NCBI RefSeq assembly: GCF_010731875.1
Contig: NZ_AP022595.1
Location: forward strand, 1,798,001-1,862,000
Direction: 5' to 3'
DNA length: 64,000 bases
Origin: Mycolicibacterium sarraceniae
GTDB lineage: Bacteria; Actinomycetota; Actinomycetes; Mycobacteriales; Mycobacteriaceae
In this document: piece by piece, positions 43,561 to 52,615 of the stretch
Position numbering within the stretch: position 1 is the stretch's first letter
Layout of the letters: each line of letters begins with the position of its first letter
Translations under genes and position numbers: made by a program
The notes under the pieces: generated by a model
What the model saw: the letters and a program-made list of their open reading frames with translations, nothing else
Database searches by the model: none
What the model was told of the DNA's origin: nothing

Positions 43561-44739
43561 ATGACACGGAAGGCGGAGCAGGTCGGGGGAACCCGCAGCT
43601 TCCTGCCGGCCGTCGAAGGCATGCGCGCCTGCGCGGCCATGGGCGTGGTGCTCACCCACGTCGCCTTCCAGACCGGCACCAACACCGCGGTGCTGGGACG
43701 CCTTCTGCACCGCTTCGACCTAGCCGTGGCGGTGTTCTTCGCGCTGTCGGGATTCCTGCTGTGGCGCGGTCACGCGGCCGCCGCGCGCGGGCTGCGCCAG
43801 CGCCCGCCCACCGGCCACTATCTGCGCTCGCGGCTGGTGCGCATCATGCCCGGTTACGTGGTCGCCGTCGTCGTCATCCTGACCCTGCTGCCCGAGGCCA
43901 ACCACGCCAGCTGGACGGTGTGGTGGGCCAACCTCACGCTCACCCAGGTCTACGTCCCCCTCACGCTGACCGCTGGGCTCACTCAGATGTGGAGCCTGTC
44001 GGTGGAGGTGAGCTTCTACCTCGCACTGCCGATCCTGGCGTTCCTCGCGCGCCGGCTGCCGGTGCGGGCCAGGATCCCGGTGATCACCCTGGTGGCGCTG
44101 GCGAGTCTGGCCTGGGGCCTGCTGCCGATCCACACCGCGCAGGGCGTGAACTTCCTGAACTGGCCGCCGGGGTACGCCTCCTGGTTCGCCGCGGGGATGC
44201 TGCTCGCCGAGTTCACCGTGAGCCCGGTCGGCTGGATGCACAAGCTGGCCCGAAACTGGTGGGCCATCACGGGGATCGCACTGGTGGCCTATCTGATCTC
44301 GGCCTCGCCGCTGGCGGGCCCGAAGGATCTTGTCCCGGCGACCCTGGGACAGTTCGTCATTCGCACGGCCATGGGGGCCATCGTGGCGGGTGCGCTGCTG
44401 GCGCCGTTGGTGCTCGATCGTCCCGACACCCCGCACCAGATTCTGGGCAGCCGGTTCATGGTCACGCTCGGGCGCTGGTCCTACGGCCTGTTCGTGTGGC
44501 ATCTGGCCGCGTTGGTGATGGTCTTCCCGATGGTCGGCAAGTTCATGTTCAACGGAAATCTGATCGTGATGCTGGTCCTGACGTTGGTGCTGGGCTTCGC
44601 GATGGCGGCGGTCAGCTATGCCCTGATCGAATCGCCGTGCCGGAATATGTTGCGGCGTTGGGAGTATCGAAGCAAGACTCCGGTGCCGCCACTGGATAGT
44701 TCGGTCAGCGACGCACCCGAGCCGGTTATTGCGCGCTGA
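43561..44739 (+). CDS. Acyltransferase 3 family membrane protein (Rv0228 homologue)
   Basis: A 392-residue protein with about ten transmembrane helices and the Acyl_transf_3 signature: the histidine in GVVLTHVAFQTG, the RLVRIMPGYVVAVV segment, and SVEVSFYLALPIL. These enzymes O-acylate surface glycans or lipids with acetyl or succinyl groups. It is divergent from pgfA, as Rv0228 is from Rv0227c, and converges on the fadD-like gene with 19 bases between. Confidence 0.88.
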   Translation: MTRKAEQVGGTRSFLPAVEGMRACAAMGVVLTHVAFQTGTNTAVLGRLLHRFDLAVAVFFALSGFLLWRGHAAAARGLRQRPPTGHYLRSRLVRIMPGYVVAVVVILTLLPEANHASWTVWWANLTLTQVYVPLTLTAGLTQMWSLSVEVSFYLALPILAFLARRLPVRARIPVITLVALASLAWGLLPIHTAQGVNFLNWPPGYASWFAAGMLLAEFTVSPVGWMHKLARNWWAITGIALVAYLISASPLAGPKDLVPATLGQFVIRTAMGAIVAGALLAPLVLDRPDTPHQILGSRFMVTLGRWSYGLFVWHLAALVMVFPMVGKFMFNGNLIVMLVLTLVLGFAMAAVSYALIESPCRNMLRRWEYRSKTPVPPLDSSVSDAPEPVIAR

Positions 44740-44758
44740 TGACCGGCCCTGCCGGTCA

Positions 44759-46225
44759 CTAAGCCTGTAACCGGGCGATGACCTCAGCGCGCACCGCGGA
44801 CCGCCGGGCCTTGCCGGCATCGTCGCGCAGCGGGGTGTCGACGAATTCCACCGTGCGCGGCACCTTGTAGTCGGATAGCCGCTGCGCCACGAAGGACGCC
44901 ACCTCGTCCGCGCTGAGCCCTGCACCGTCGGTGTGCACCAACGCATACGGCACTTGGCCGAGGTCCTCATGCGGCACCCCGACCACCAGGCAGGACAGCA
45001 CGGCCGGATGCTCGGCCAGCGCGTTCTCGATCTCGGCGGGGTACACATTGCGCCCGCCGACGGTGAACATGTCGACGCGCCGGTCGGCCAGGTACAGGTA
45101 CCCCTCGTCGTCGAACCAGCCCAGATCGCCCAGTGAGTCCCAGCCGTCGCGGGACTTGGCGGTGCTGCCGATGTAGCGGTAGGTGGGAGCAGACCCCACG
45201 GCCGGGCGCAGGTAGATCTCGCCGAGCACCCCGGGCGGGCACTCGTTGCCGTCGTCGTCGAGCACCTTCATCTCGCCGGCCACCACTCGACCGACCGAGC
45301 CGCGGTGCGTCAGCCACTCCGAGCCGCTGATGAACGTCAACGCCTGAAGTTCGGTGCCGCCGTACAGTTCCCACACCGCATCCGGGCCCAGAAGCTCGAT
45401 CCAGGCTTCCTTGATGTTCGGCGGGCACGGTGCCGCAAGGTGCCACAGCCTGCGCAACGATGACAGGTCGTAGGCATCGGGGTTGGCGTGATAGACCGGT
45501 AGCAGCCGCTGGAGGATCGTGGGGACGGTGGCCAGGTAGTTCACCCGATAGTCACTGACCAGGCGCAGGAAGTGCGCCGGGTCGAAGCGGCGCATCAACA
45601 CCAGGTGTTGCCCGGTCAACAGGGCCAGCGCCGCCGACGTGAAGCCGGTGTTGTGGCTCAAGGGCACCGGCAGCAGTTGGGTGTCGGTCGGTTCGTTGCC
45701 CATCGACGCCGCCAGCAGATCGGCCGGTACCCGGCTGTCACCGCCGGCTTCGATCAGCTTGGGTCGGCCCGTGCTTCCGCCGGAGGCCAGCGACTTCCAC
45801 ACCGGTGAAACCGCCTCGGGCAGTGGGCCATCCGACAGGTCCGGGCTGCCGGTGAAATCGGCGTCCACCGATGGCAGCACACCCCGCGGATCGGCCCGGC
45901 CCACCAGCAGGGCGCGCGGGACGAGATCGAGCAGACCCTCGAATTCGGCGTCAGGCAGCCTCGGGGACAGCGGCTGGGGAATCGCTCCGAGTTTCCACAC
46001 CGCCACCGTCGCCAGCACCCACTCAATCGAGTTCGGCACCGCGATCGTGACGTAATCGCCTTGTTTGACCCCGAGTTCGGCATAGGCGCGCGCCAGCCGG
46101 TTGGATGCCGAATCCAGTTCTGCGCGGGTGATGGAGCGGCCGTCGGCGCTAACCGCCGGGCGATTGGGCGCCTCGGCGGCGAGTTGGCTCAGGCGGGTTC
46201 CGATCGGGGGGATCGCATCACTCAT
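44759..46225 (-). CDS. AMP-dependent acyl-CoA synthetase (FadD-like)
   Basis: A 488-residue ANL-superfamily ligase. The P-loop motif is KSLASGGSTGRPKLI near residue 150, the A5 motif is YGGTELQ, A7 is LGDLG and the C-terminal lysine region reads DAGKARRSAV. It lies closer to bile-acid/benzoate-type CoA ligases than to long FadD proteins; substrate unknown. The ATG at MSDAIPPIG follows GCGAGG. It overlaps the end of the decayed phosphotriesterase gene by eight bases. No counterpart is at this position in M. tuberculosis, so it belongs to the rearranged segment. Confidence 0.9.
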   Translation of the reverse strand: MSDAIPPIGTRLSQLAAEAPNRPAVSADGRSITRAELDSASNRLARAYAELGVKQGDYVTIAVPNSIEWVLATVAVWKLGAIPQPLSPRLPDAEFEGLLDLVPRALLVGRADPRGVLPSVDADFTGSPDLSDGPLPEAVSPVWKSLASGGSTGRPKLIEAGGDSRVPADLLAASMGNEPTDTQLLPVPLSHNTGFTSAALALLTGQHLVLMRRFDPAHFLRLVSDYRVNYLATVPTILQRLLPVYHANPDAYDLSSLRRLWHLAAPCPPNIKEAWIELLGPDAVWELYGGTELQALTFISGSEWLTHRGSVGRVVAGEMKVLDDDGNECPPGVLGEIYLRPAVGSAPTYRYIGSTAKSRDGWDSLGDLGWFDDEGYLYLADRRVDMFTVGGRNVYPAEIENALAEHPAVLSCLVVGVPHEDLGQVPYALVHTDGAGLSADEVASFVAQRLSDYKVPRTVEFVDTPLRDDAGKARRSAVRAEVIARLQA

Positions 46226-46709
46226 AAGCACCTCGCCTGGAGAAGATGGCGCGGGGATTGTCCACCAGCATGGTCGTGATCTGGTCGTCGGTGACACCGC
46301 GTCGGCGCAGCGCAGGCAGCACGTCGTTGTGGATGCGGCGGTAGTGCCAATTGGGCAGTACCACCGCCACCACGTCCTCCGGCAGCCAGTCGATGTAGCA
46401 GGACGCGTCGTGCGAGAGGACCATCTTGTCGGCGTGGCCGCGTTCGCACATCCGCGCGACGGTGTCGACCCGGTCGTCGAAGCTGAGCATGCTGTCCAGG
46501 CCGAACCGGTCCATACCGAGGTAGGAGCCGGCCGCGATCAGCTCCTGCCGGTAGCCCAGATCGGTGATTTCCCTTACGAATAGCTCGGTCATGATCTCCG
46601 GGCCGTCCAGCATCGTTCCGGGACCGCTGAAGTGGAAGTACATCGGGACGTCGTTATGGGTGTAGATGCCAGTGGCCACCACGATCTGCAGATCGTTCTG
46701 CGCGGCCAC
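46218..46709 (-). pseudogene. Decayed phosphotriesterase-family gene (php, Rv0230c-like)
   Basis: A 163-codon frame aligning by recollection to two separated parts of the ~325-residue mycobacterial phosphotriesterase-like lactonase. The first part (DLQIVVATGIYTHNDVP to ELFVREI) is followed without interruption by the last third (DLGYRQELIAAGSYLGMDRFG onward to IFSRRGAY). About 85 N-terminal residues with the HxH metal motif and roughly 100 internal residues with the bridging lysine and two histidines are missing; only the late aspartate (VLSHDASC) remains. The protein could not hold the binuclear metal centre. The open frame and linkage to the fadD-like gene mean expression is still possible. 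Confidence 0.85.
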
Positions 46710-46763
46710 CCGGTCTCGACCTGTGACAGTGCTGTCAGATCAGGTGCAGCCATACCCGGCACC

Positions 46764-49700
46764 CTAACGGGAAATGCTTGTGTCCTCGGCGGTTTCGCTG
46801 TCAGTTTGCGGTGCCTGCCTGTACGCGACCGAGGCGGCCAGGGTGCCCACCGCGATCAGGGCCAGCAGTTGCACCCAGAGGGAGTGGCCGATATAGCCGT
46901 CGACCGAGCGCCACGGATACCGCGACAGCAGGGCACCCGCCGCGATCAGCCCGCAGGCGCTGGCCGCCAGTGTCACCCGGTCGCGCAGCCGGGCCCGGTG
47001 GCGCAGCAGGTAGCCAAGCACCATGGCGGTGCCGAACACGACCAGGCCGCCGACCCCGGCGATCAGCCCACCGGCAACCAGCACGCCCGCGCCGGTCAGC
47101 ACGGGCAGCGACCACGGCCGAACCGGGTCGCGGCCGGCCTGCCGGCGGCGCGGCGGCACCAACGCCAGCAGCAACAGCAGTGGCAGCAACGACAGGCCGG
47201 CGAAGAGGCCGATCCGGTACCCGCGGTTCGACGGGAAGCTCACCGCGACAGGGCCCTGCTCACCGGCGGGCACGACCCAGCCTTGTTGCCACCCGTTGAC
47301 CACCACGGGTGTCAGGGTGACCCCATCCGGCAGCCGGGCGACCCAGCCGGGGTTGACGCTCTCGGGGACGACCAGCACCCGCGCGGTAGGCGCGCGGGTC
47401 ACGGTGAATTCCCTGTGGTCCGGTCTCCAGCTGGTGACCTCGGCGGGAGTTGTTGGTGCGGTGGGTATTTGGCCTGCCTGCGGCCCGGTGAGCTGTGCCC
47501 CGTCCACGACGAATGCCGACCCGGGACTGATCAGCAGCTCTTGCTCGCCGGCCGGAAGGGCGATCGGGGTGGTGTCGCATGCGCGGGCCGGGATCGGCTG
47601 GCCGTCCAGTAACGCCGAAACCGTGGTCGTCACCGACGTCTGCACGAACCGGCCCGACACCGCGATGATGGGCCCGTCGCCGCAGGGAATCTCGACTGTG
47701 CGGTTCCGGTTGGTGGCGGCATCGGCGGCCGCCACCGGTTTGCCGTCCGGCCCGAGAACTGCCACCTCAGCCAGGCCAGGCGGTTTGAGCTGGTCGAAAC
47801 CCAATGCGGTGCGGTCGATTACGTCATTCCAGTTCATCAGGCTTATTCGCACCGTATCGGTGACCCGAGGGTGCAGGGCCACCGTCTGGGGGCCATCGGC
47901 CTGCAGCCGGCGGGTCTGTGGGCCGTCGCCCAGGTCGATGGTGACCATCGTCGGATGGGTGGGCAGCGCCGAGGAACTGGGGGTCAACGTCAGCCCGGTG
48001 ACCTCGGTGGGCTTGGGCAACGTCACGGTGAGCGTGGGCGCAGTGTGGTGCTGCACCACGTTCTGCGGCGCGGTCCACGCTGTGCGCGGATCCCCGTCGG
48101 TGGCCGCGTAGGCCGACCCCTCGACGTCGATGAGGTCGGAGTCGGCGCGTGACCGGGTGGTGCCCGGCTGGGCGATGAGGTCCGCGAGGTGCGGGCCTTG
48201 GCGGGCCCGCACCCACACCGTCGGGCTGACCTCGATCGGCGTGGGCACCGTCAGGGTGCGGCTCAGGGTGACCGGTTCTTCGGGGGCCTGGGCCATCGAG
48301 GCCGCGCAGTGCACACCGTCGGGAGAGTCGGCGCAGCCCTGCCGGCCGAGTAGCTCGCCGCCCAGATCCCATGCCGCGACCGCTGATCCGTCGGGTGGGC
48401 CCGGCACCACCATGCTGTGTCGCAGGTCGACGGGATGCGCGAAGCCCGATGCGTCGTACTGGGTCACCGACAGATCGGTGATGCCGAACTGGACTCCCGA
48501 CGAGCCGTCGTCGGTGCCGATCGCGGTGATTCGCACCCACGGCGACTCCCCGTACGGCAGGGCGATCGCGAGTGGCTTTCCTGGATCATCGAAACGCACT
48601 GTGGTGGTGCCGTTTTGGGTCGACACCTGGATGCGGCGAACCTGGGCCCCGACGGCAGTGGCGCTCGGGGTGAGTGTCAGTGTCGCGTTGGTGACGGGAT
48701 GGTCAAAGTCGATCTGCAGCCACTGTCCTACCGCGGCTTGTAGAGAGTTGGAGACCCAGGCAGTGGCTGAATCGCCGTCGATGGCCGCGGCTGGGCCGCT
48801 GGATGGGGAGACGTCGGGCAGCGCGGTCGCATCCGAGGATGAACTGGATGCCGAGAGTCTCCCCCCGGTCCAGGCGCCGTGCACGAGCTTGGCGCCGGGG
48901 ACGGGATAGTCGGGCACCCGGTTGAAGGTCGTGCGGTGGTCGCCCTCGGCCCTGGCCGCCGACGAGTGGTCGTCGACGCGGCCGTAGTCGGTCTCCCGGT
49001 CGACGGGCGTGTCGGTGACCGTGACGAGCGGGACCGCCAGCCCGGCGTGCTGGGCGTCAGATGTCAGCAGCATCGGCCCCAGTGGGGTCTGGCCGAGCAG
49101 GCGGCGCCGTTCGTCGATGCGCAGCAGTACCTCAGGCCCGCCATCCACGCGCGCCATCCGATTGGCGTCGGTCAGGTATGGTGCACCCGGATTTCCCTGT
49201 GTCCCAACGTGATAGATCTCGACGGCGGGGTAGCGCGGCCGCAGCCCGCTGTCACTGATGAAACCCTCGATGGTGCCGGGGCCCACCGGGTCACCGAACT
49301 GCGCCACCTTCTGCAGACCCGGTGAACCGTCGATGGCCCGGTGAACCAGCAGTGGCCGCGCCGATCGCGACTTGTCGGGGTCGAGGTCGTTGCGGACGAC
49401 CACATAGGAGATGCCCTGGCGGGCCAGCGTGTCGGCAAGTCCGGCCGACGGCCGGCCCGCGGCGAACAACCGCTGCACCGAGTCCAGAGCGCGGATCGTT
49501 TGCGGCGGGGTCAGAGGAATGGAATCGCGTACCCCCCAGGGACTTTCGCCAAGCACCTGCAGTGGCTCGTCGTGGCTGTTACCCCAGACCTGGGTGGCGA
49601 ACGGTGCGCCCGGCGCCACCAGCACCCGGCCCGGGGTGGGGTGGCCGGTGTTGTGCTCGGTCAGCCAGTCCGCGGCCTGGTGCCAGTAGTCGGGGATCGC

Positions 49701-50996
49701 GCGGAACGCGCCGGGCGGGGTGAGCCGCCCGGTCCAGGCCATCGACGTCGCCACCATCAGTGCCGCCAAAACGACGATGCCGACTGCCACCCGCTTGTCG
49801 TTCTCGGGGTGGGCGAAAGCCCGCAGCCACACCGGCCGTGGCACGCTGCCCGGCAACGGGATACGACCGAGCAGGTGCGCCAGCCCCAGTACCAGCGGGA
49901 TTCGGATCACCGGTTCCAGCTTGTGCACGTTGCGCAGCGGTGCGCCTGCCGAGTCGAGGAAGGCTTGAACCTGATGCGCGAGGGCGGAGCCGAGCCCCCC
50001 CGAGTAGCCGACACCCAACAGGACCACGCCGATCAGCAGCATGACGATCAGCCGGCCCCGTGCCGGCATCGACCGCAGTGCCAAACCGGCCAGCCCGCCG
50101 GCAGCCACCAACGTGGTGGCCAGCACCATGGCCGGCTGGGTCACCAACTCGGCGGCCGCAGTGGCATTGGGGGCGACGTACGGCGTCCAGCTGTCGGTGC
50201 CGCGCAGCATCTCGGTCAGCGATGTCCACTGGGTGGTGACGCCGGAGGACTCGATGAAGTCCAAGAACGGCGGGCTGATCCGGCCGAGCGCCAGTAGTGC
50301 GACCACCCACCAGGTGACCGCGAGTGTCGAGGCCAATGCCCACCATGCGCTGAACCGCCACCACACCCGGTTGGGTCGATGACATAGCCACCAGATGATC
50401 GCCGGCAGGCAGCCCGTGATCGTGGCGACGGCGTTGACCGCGCCCATCAACGCCAGCGCGAGACCGGCCCGCCCGGCCAATACCCGCAACGACCGCCCAT
50501 CCCCGCCCCGCAAGGCCGTGATCACCGGCAGCAGCACCCACGGCGCCAGCATCATCGGCAGGGTCTCCGACGAGATCGACGCGAGAGTCGTCAGCGCCCG
50601 GGGTGACAGGGCAAACGCTACGGCGGCGATGATCCGCGCCGGGGTGGTCCCGATGCCCAAGGCCTCGGCTACTCGCAGCAGCCCCCAGAACCCAGCGGTC
50701 AGCAGCAGAGCCCACCACAGCCGCTGGGTTATCCAGCCGGGCACGCCGAGGGCGTGGCCGAGTAAGAAGAAGGCGCCGTGCGGGAACAGATAGCCGTAGG
50801 CCTGGTTCTGCGCCTGCCCGAATGGCAGGTCGCTGTTCCACAGGTTGGCCGCCCGGGCCAGGAACCGCAGCGGGTTGGCGGTCAGATCGAGTTTGGTGTC
50901 CGGCGAGATCAGCCCCGGCGACTGCGCGAAGCACAGCAGCAGCGCGATGAGGAAAGCTCCGCCGAGCCAGCGCCGCGAGAGCGGCGGGGTGGTGAT
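46764..50996 (-). CDS. aftD: Arabinofuranosyltransferase AftD
   Basis: A protein of about 1,410 residues matching AftD (Rv0236c, 1,400). The N-terminal third has numerous membrane helices of a GT-C glycosyltransferase, starting with SPDTKLDLTANPLRFLAR and FGQAQNQAYGYLFPHG; the remainder is a large extracytoplasmic region with galactose-binding-like carbohydrate modules, and helices recur near the C-terminus. AftD adds alpha-(1,3)-arabinofuranosyl branches to arabinogalactan and lipoarabinomannan and is essential in mycobacteria. The first ATG/GTG/TTG in frame is at 50744, 84 codons inside the conserved region. I place the start at an ATC (50996) because GGAGG lies five bases before it and homologues begin at this point; this is tentative. 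Confidence 0.9.
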   Translation of the reverse strand: MTTPPLSRRWLGGAFLIALLLCFAQSPGLISPDTKLDLTANPLRFLARAANLWNSDLPFGQAQNQAYGYLFPHGAFFLLGHALGVPGWITQRLWWALLLTAGFWGLLRVAEALGIGTTPARIIAAVAFALSPRALTTLASISSETLPMMLAPWVLLPVITALRGGDGRSLRVLAGRAGLALALMGAVNAVATITGCLPAIIWWLCHRPNRVWWRFSAWWALASTLAVTWWVVALLALGRISPPFLDFIESSGVTTQWTSLTEMLRGTDSWTPYVAPNATAAAELVTQPAMVLATTLVAAGGLAGLALRSMPARGRLIVMLLIGVVLLGVGYSGGLGSALAHQVQAFLDSAGAPLRNVHKLEPVIRIPLVLGLAHLLGRIPLPGSVPRPVWLRAFAHPENDKRVAVGIVVLAALMVATSMAWTGRLTPPGAFRAIPDYWHQAADWLTEHNTGHPTPGRVLVAPGAPFATQVWGNSHDEPLQVLGESPWGVRDSIPLTPPQTIRALDSVQRLFAAGRPSAGLADTLARQGISYVVVRNDLDPDKSRSARPLLVHRAIDGSPGLQKVAQFGDPVGPGTIEGFISDSGLRPRYPAVEIYHVGTQGNPGAPYLTDANRMARVDGGPEVLLRIDERRRLLGQTPLGPMLLTSDAQHAGLAVPLVTVTDTPVDRETDYGRVDDHSSAARAEGDHRTTFNRVPDYPVPGAKLVHGAWTGGRLSASSSSSDATALPDVSPSSGPAAAIDGDSATAWVSNSLQAAVGQWLQIDFDHPVTNATLTLTPSATAVGAQVRRIQVSTQNGTTTVRFDDPGKPLAIALPYGESPWVRITAIGTDDGSSGVQFGITDLSVTQYDASGFAHPVDLRHSMVVPGPPDGSAVAAWDLGGELLGRQGCADSPDGVHCAASMAQAPEEPVTLSRTLTVPTPIEVSPTVWVRARQGPHLADLIAQPGTTRSRADSDLIDVEGSAYAATDGDPRTAWTAPQNVVQHHTAPTLTVTLPKPTEVTGLTLTPSSSALPTHPTMVTIDLGDGPQTRRLQADGPQTVALHPRVTDTVRISLMNWNDVIDRTALGFDQLKPPGLAEVAVLGPDGKPVAAADAATNRNRTVEIPCGDGPIIAVSGRFVQTSVTTTVSALLDGQPIPARACDTTPIALPAGEQELLISPGSAFVVDGAQLTGPQAGQIPTAPTTPAEVTSWRPDHREFTVTRAPTARVLVVPESVNPGWVARLPDGVTLTPVVVNGWQQGWVVPAGEQGPVAVSFPSNRGYRIGLFAGLSLLPLLLLLALVPPRRRQAGRDPVRPWSLPVLTGAGVLVAGGLIAGVGGLVVFGTAMVLGYLLRHRARLRDRVTLAASACGLIAAGALLSRYPWRSVDGYIGHSLWVQLLALIAVGTLAASVAYRQAPQTDSETAEDTSISR

Positions 50997-51042
50997 GTGC
51001 GCCTCCGTGACCGCGGGGGAGGCGGCGGCGAGCGTGCTCAGG

Positions 51043-51216
51043 CTAGCCGCGGTTGCCGTACTCGACGCGGTTCAGCACCGAGGACGCGGGATCGCCGGGC
51101 GATAACGGCGGCTTGATGTCCTGCTGGATCATCAGCGTCACGCCGAATATCGCGGCAGCCCCGAGCAGCATACCGACCACGATGCTGGCGGCGGCAGGAA
51201 CCACGAACCGGGTCAT
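51043..51216 (-). CDS. DUF2613 small membrane protein (Rv0236A homologue)
   Basis: A 57-residue protein: MTRFVVPAAASIVVGMLLGA, a single hydrophobic helix, then a polar tail ending VLNRVEYGNRG. This matches the DUF2613 family, represented by Rv0236A upstream of aftD in M. tuberculosis. GAGGAG lies nine bases before the ATG. Its TAG is 46 bases before the inferred AftD start, so the two are probably one transcript. The role is unknown; conservation beside aftD suggests an accessory part in envelope assembly. Confidence 0.88.
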   Translation of the reverse strand: MTRFVVPAAASIVVGMLLGAAAIFGVTLMIQQDIKPPLSPGDPASSVLNRVEYGNRG

Positions 51217-51356
51217 GATCGGTGCTCCTCGCAGGTGCTGGGCGGCTGGGTCACAGGGTGAACATCCGCTACATCGCGGCGTGGATGCCCGTTGGCCAAC
51301 CTAGCACGCGACGAACTTTGGTTGGCCCTCGCCGACGCCCATGACAGCATGTGCGG

Positions 51357-52562
51357 ATGCCTACCCGCTTGCTTTCGATGCGCGGAATCGCGGTCCTGTC
51401 GGCACTGCCATTGCTGGCCGTCGGCTGCTCAGCCCCCGCCGCCAAGCCGGGTGCGGCGTCATCGTCGCCGGTCAGTACGTCATCGTCAGCCAGCCCGATG
51501 GCCGGCCCGCTACCGGCACCGGCAAGTCCGGCACCGCCCGCCTGTGGTGACGGCCCTGCCCTGCTGAGCGGGTTGTCGACCCGCGACAAGTTGGCCCAGG
51601 TGCTGATGGTCGGAGTCAAGGGCAGCTCCGACGCGCGCGCTGTGGTGGAGACCTACCACGTCGGTGGCATCTTCATCGGCAGCTGGACCGACCGGTCGAT
51701 GCTGACCGACGGCTCGCTGCCCGATATCGCCAACGCCGGGCCGCTGCCGCTGGCCGTCAGCGTCGACGAGGAGGGTGGCCGGGTGGAACGGTTGTCCTCG
51801 CTCATCGGAACGGCCCCGTCGGCCCGAGTGCTGGCCGCGACCCAGACGCCTGAGCAGGTGTATCAATTGGCGCTCGACCGCGGGCGCACGATGCGCGGGC
51901 TGGGGATCACCATCGACTTCGCGCCCGTCGTCGATGTCACCGACGCCGCGGACGACACGGTGATCGGCGACCGGTCGTTCTCCAATGACCCGGCCGTGGT
52001 GACGGCGTTCGCCGGCGCGTACGCGCGCGGCCTGCGCGACGCCGGGCTGCTGCCGGTGCTCAAGCACTTCCCGGGCCACGGCCACGGGTCGGGTGACTCG
52101 CACACCGCCGGCGCGGTGACCACCCCGCCGCTGGCGGATCTGCGCAATAGCGACCTGATCCCGTATCAGTCTCTGACGACGGAAGCGCCGGTCGCCGTGA
52201 TGATCGGCCATCTGGAAGTGCCGGGGCTGACCGGCAACACACCGGCCAGCCTCAGCGCTGCCGCGGTGGGCCTGCTGCGCAGCGGCGGCTACGGCGGACC
52301 AGGCTTCGACGGCCCGGTGTTCAGCGACGACCTGTCCAGCATGGCCGCCATCGCCGACCGATACGGGGTGGCCGAGGCCGTGCTGCGCAGTTTGCAGGCC
52401 GGTGTCGATGTGGCGCTGTGGGTGACCACCGATGAGGTGCCCGCGGTGCTGGACCGGCTGGAGAAGGCCGTCAACGCCGGGGAGCTGTCACTTCCCGCGG
52501 TCGAAACTTCCCTGCTCCGAATGGCGCGTCTGAAAGGGCAGAGTCCGCGGTGCGGCGGTTAG
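51357..52562 (+). CDS. lpqI: Lipoprotein LpqI, GH3 beta-N-acetylglucosaminidase
   Basis: A 401-residue family 3 glycoside hydrolase with a lipoprotein signal peptide: the lipobox LLAVGC places the lipidated cysteine near residue 23, followed by a serine/alanine/proline linker. The GH3 domain shows SVDEEGGRVERL, the catalytic dyad stretch LKHFPGHGHGSGDSH and the nucleophile region VFSDDLSSMA. It releases N-acetylglucosamine from muropeptides in peptidoglycan recycling. ATG is preferred to a GTG two codons upstream. It is divergent from the DUF2613-aftD unit and 53 bases upstream of a TetR gene, as in Rv0237-Rv0238. Confidence 0.92.
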   Translation: MPTRLLSMRGIAVLSALPLLAVGCSAPAAKPGAASSSPVSTSSSASPMAGPLPAPASPAPPACGDGPALLSGLSTRDKLAQVLMVGVKGSSDARAVVETYHVGGIFIGSWTDRSMLTDGSLPDIANAGPLPLAVSVDEEGGRVERLSSLIGTAPSARVLAATQTPEQVYQLALDRGRTMRGLGITIDFAPVVDVTDAADDTVIGDRSFSNDPAVVTAFAGAYARGLRDAGLLPVLKHFPGHGHGSGDSHTAGAVTTPPLADLRNSDLIPYQSLTTEAPVAVMIGHLEVPGLTGNTPASLSAAAVGLLRSGGYGGPGFDGPVFSDDLSSMAAIADRYGVAEAVLRSLQAGVDVALWVTTDEVPAVLDRLEKAVNAGELSLPAVETSLLRMARLKGQSPRCGG

Positions 52563-52579
52563 CCTGAAAGATCCGAATT

Positions 52580-52602
52580 CGGCGGGATATCGGCGGGATA
52601 TC
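52580..52602 (+). promoter_or_regulatory. Tandem 11-bp repeat with GATATC dyad before the TetR gene
   Basis: Two direct copies of CGGCGGGATAT occupy 52580-52601 and contain GATATC, GGCGG, GATATC (52586-52602), a dyad with six-base arms. It ends 13 bases before the TetR ATG, so a bound protein would block initiation or translation; autoregulation by the TetR is a reasonable guess. Confidence 0.4.
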
Positions 52603-52615
52603 GAAAGGCGATGAG

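Noticed and set aside
46710..46763. Short ATG frame (MAAPDLTALS...) upstream of the phosphotriesterase remnant as a separate small gene
   Set aside because: It runs out of frame into the remnant and looks like part of the decayed gene's scar rather than an independent coding unit.
49579..50934. A 451-codon reverse-strand frame overlapping aftD
   Set aside because: It lacks membrane segments or domain motifs, while the alternative frame gives the conserved AftD sequence throughout.
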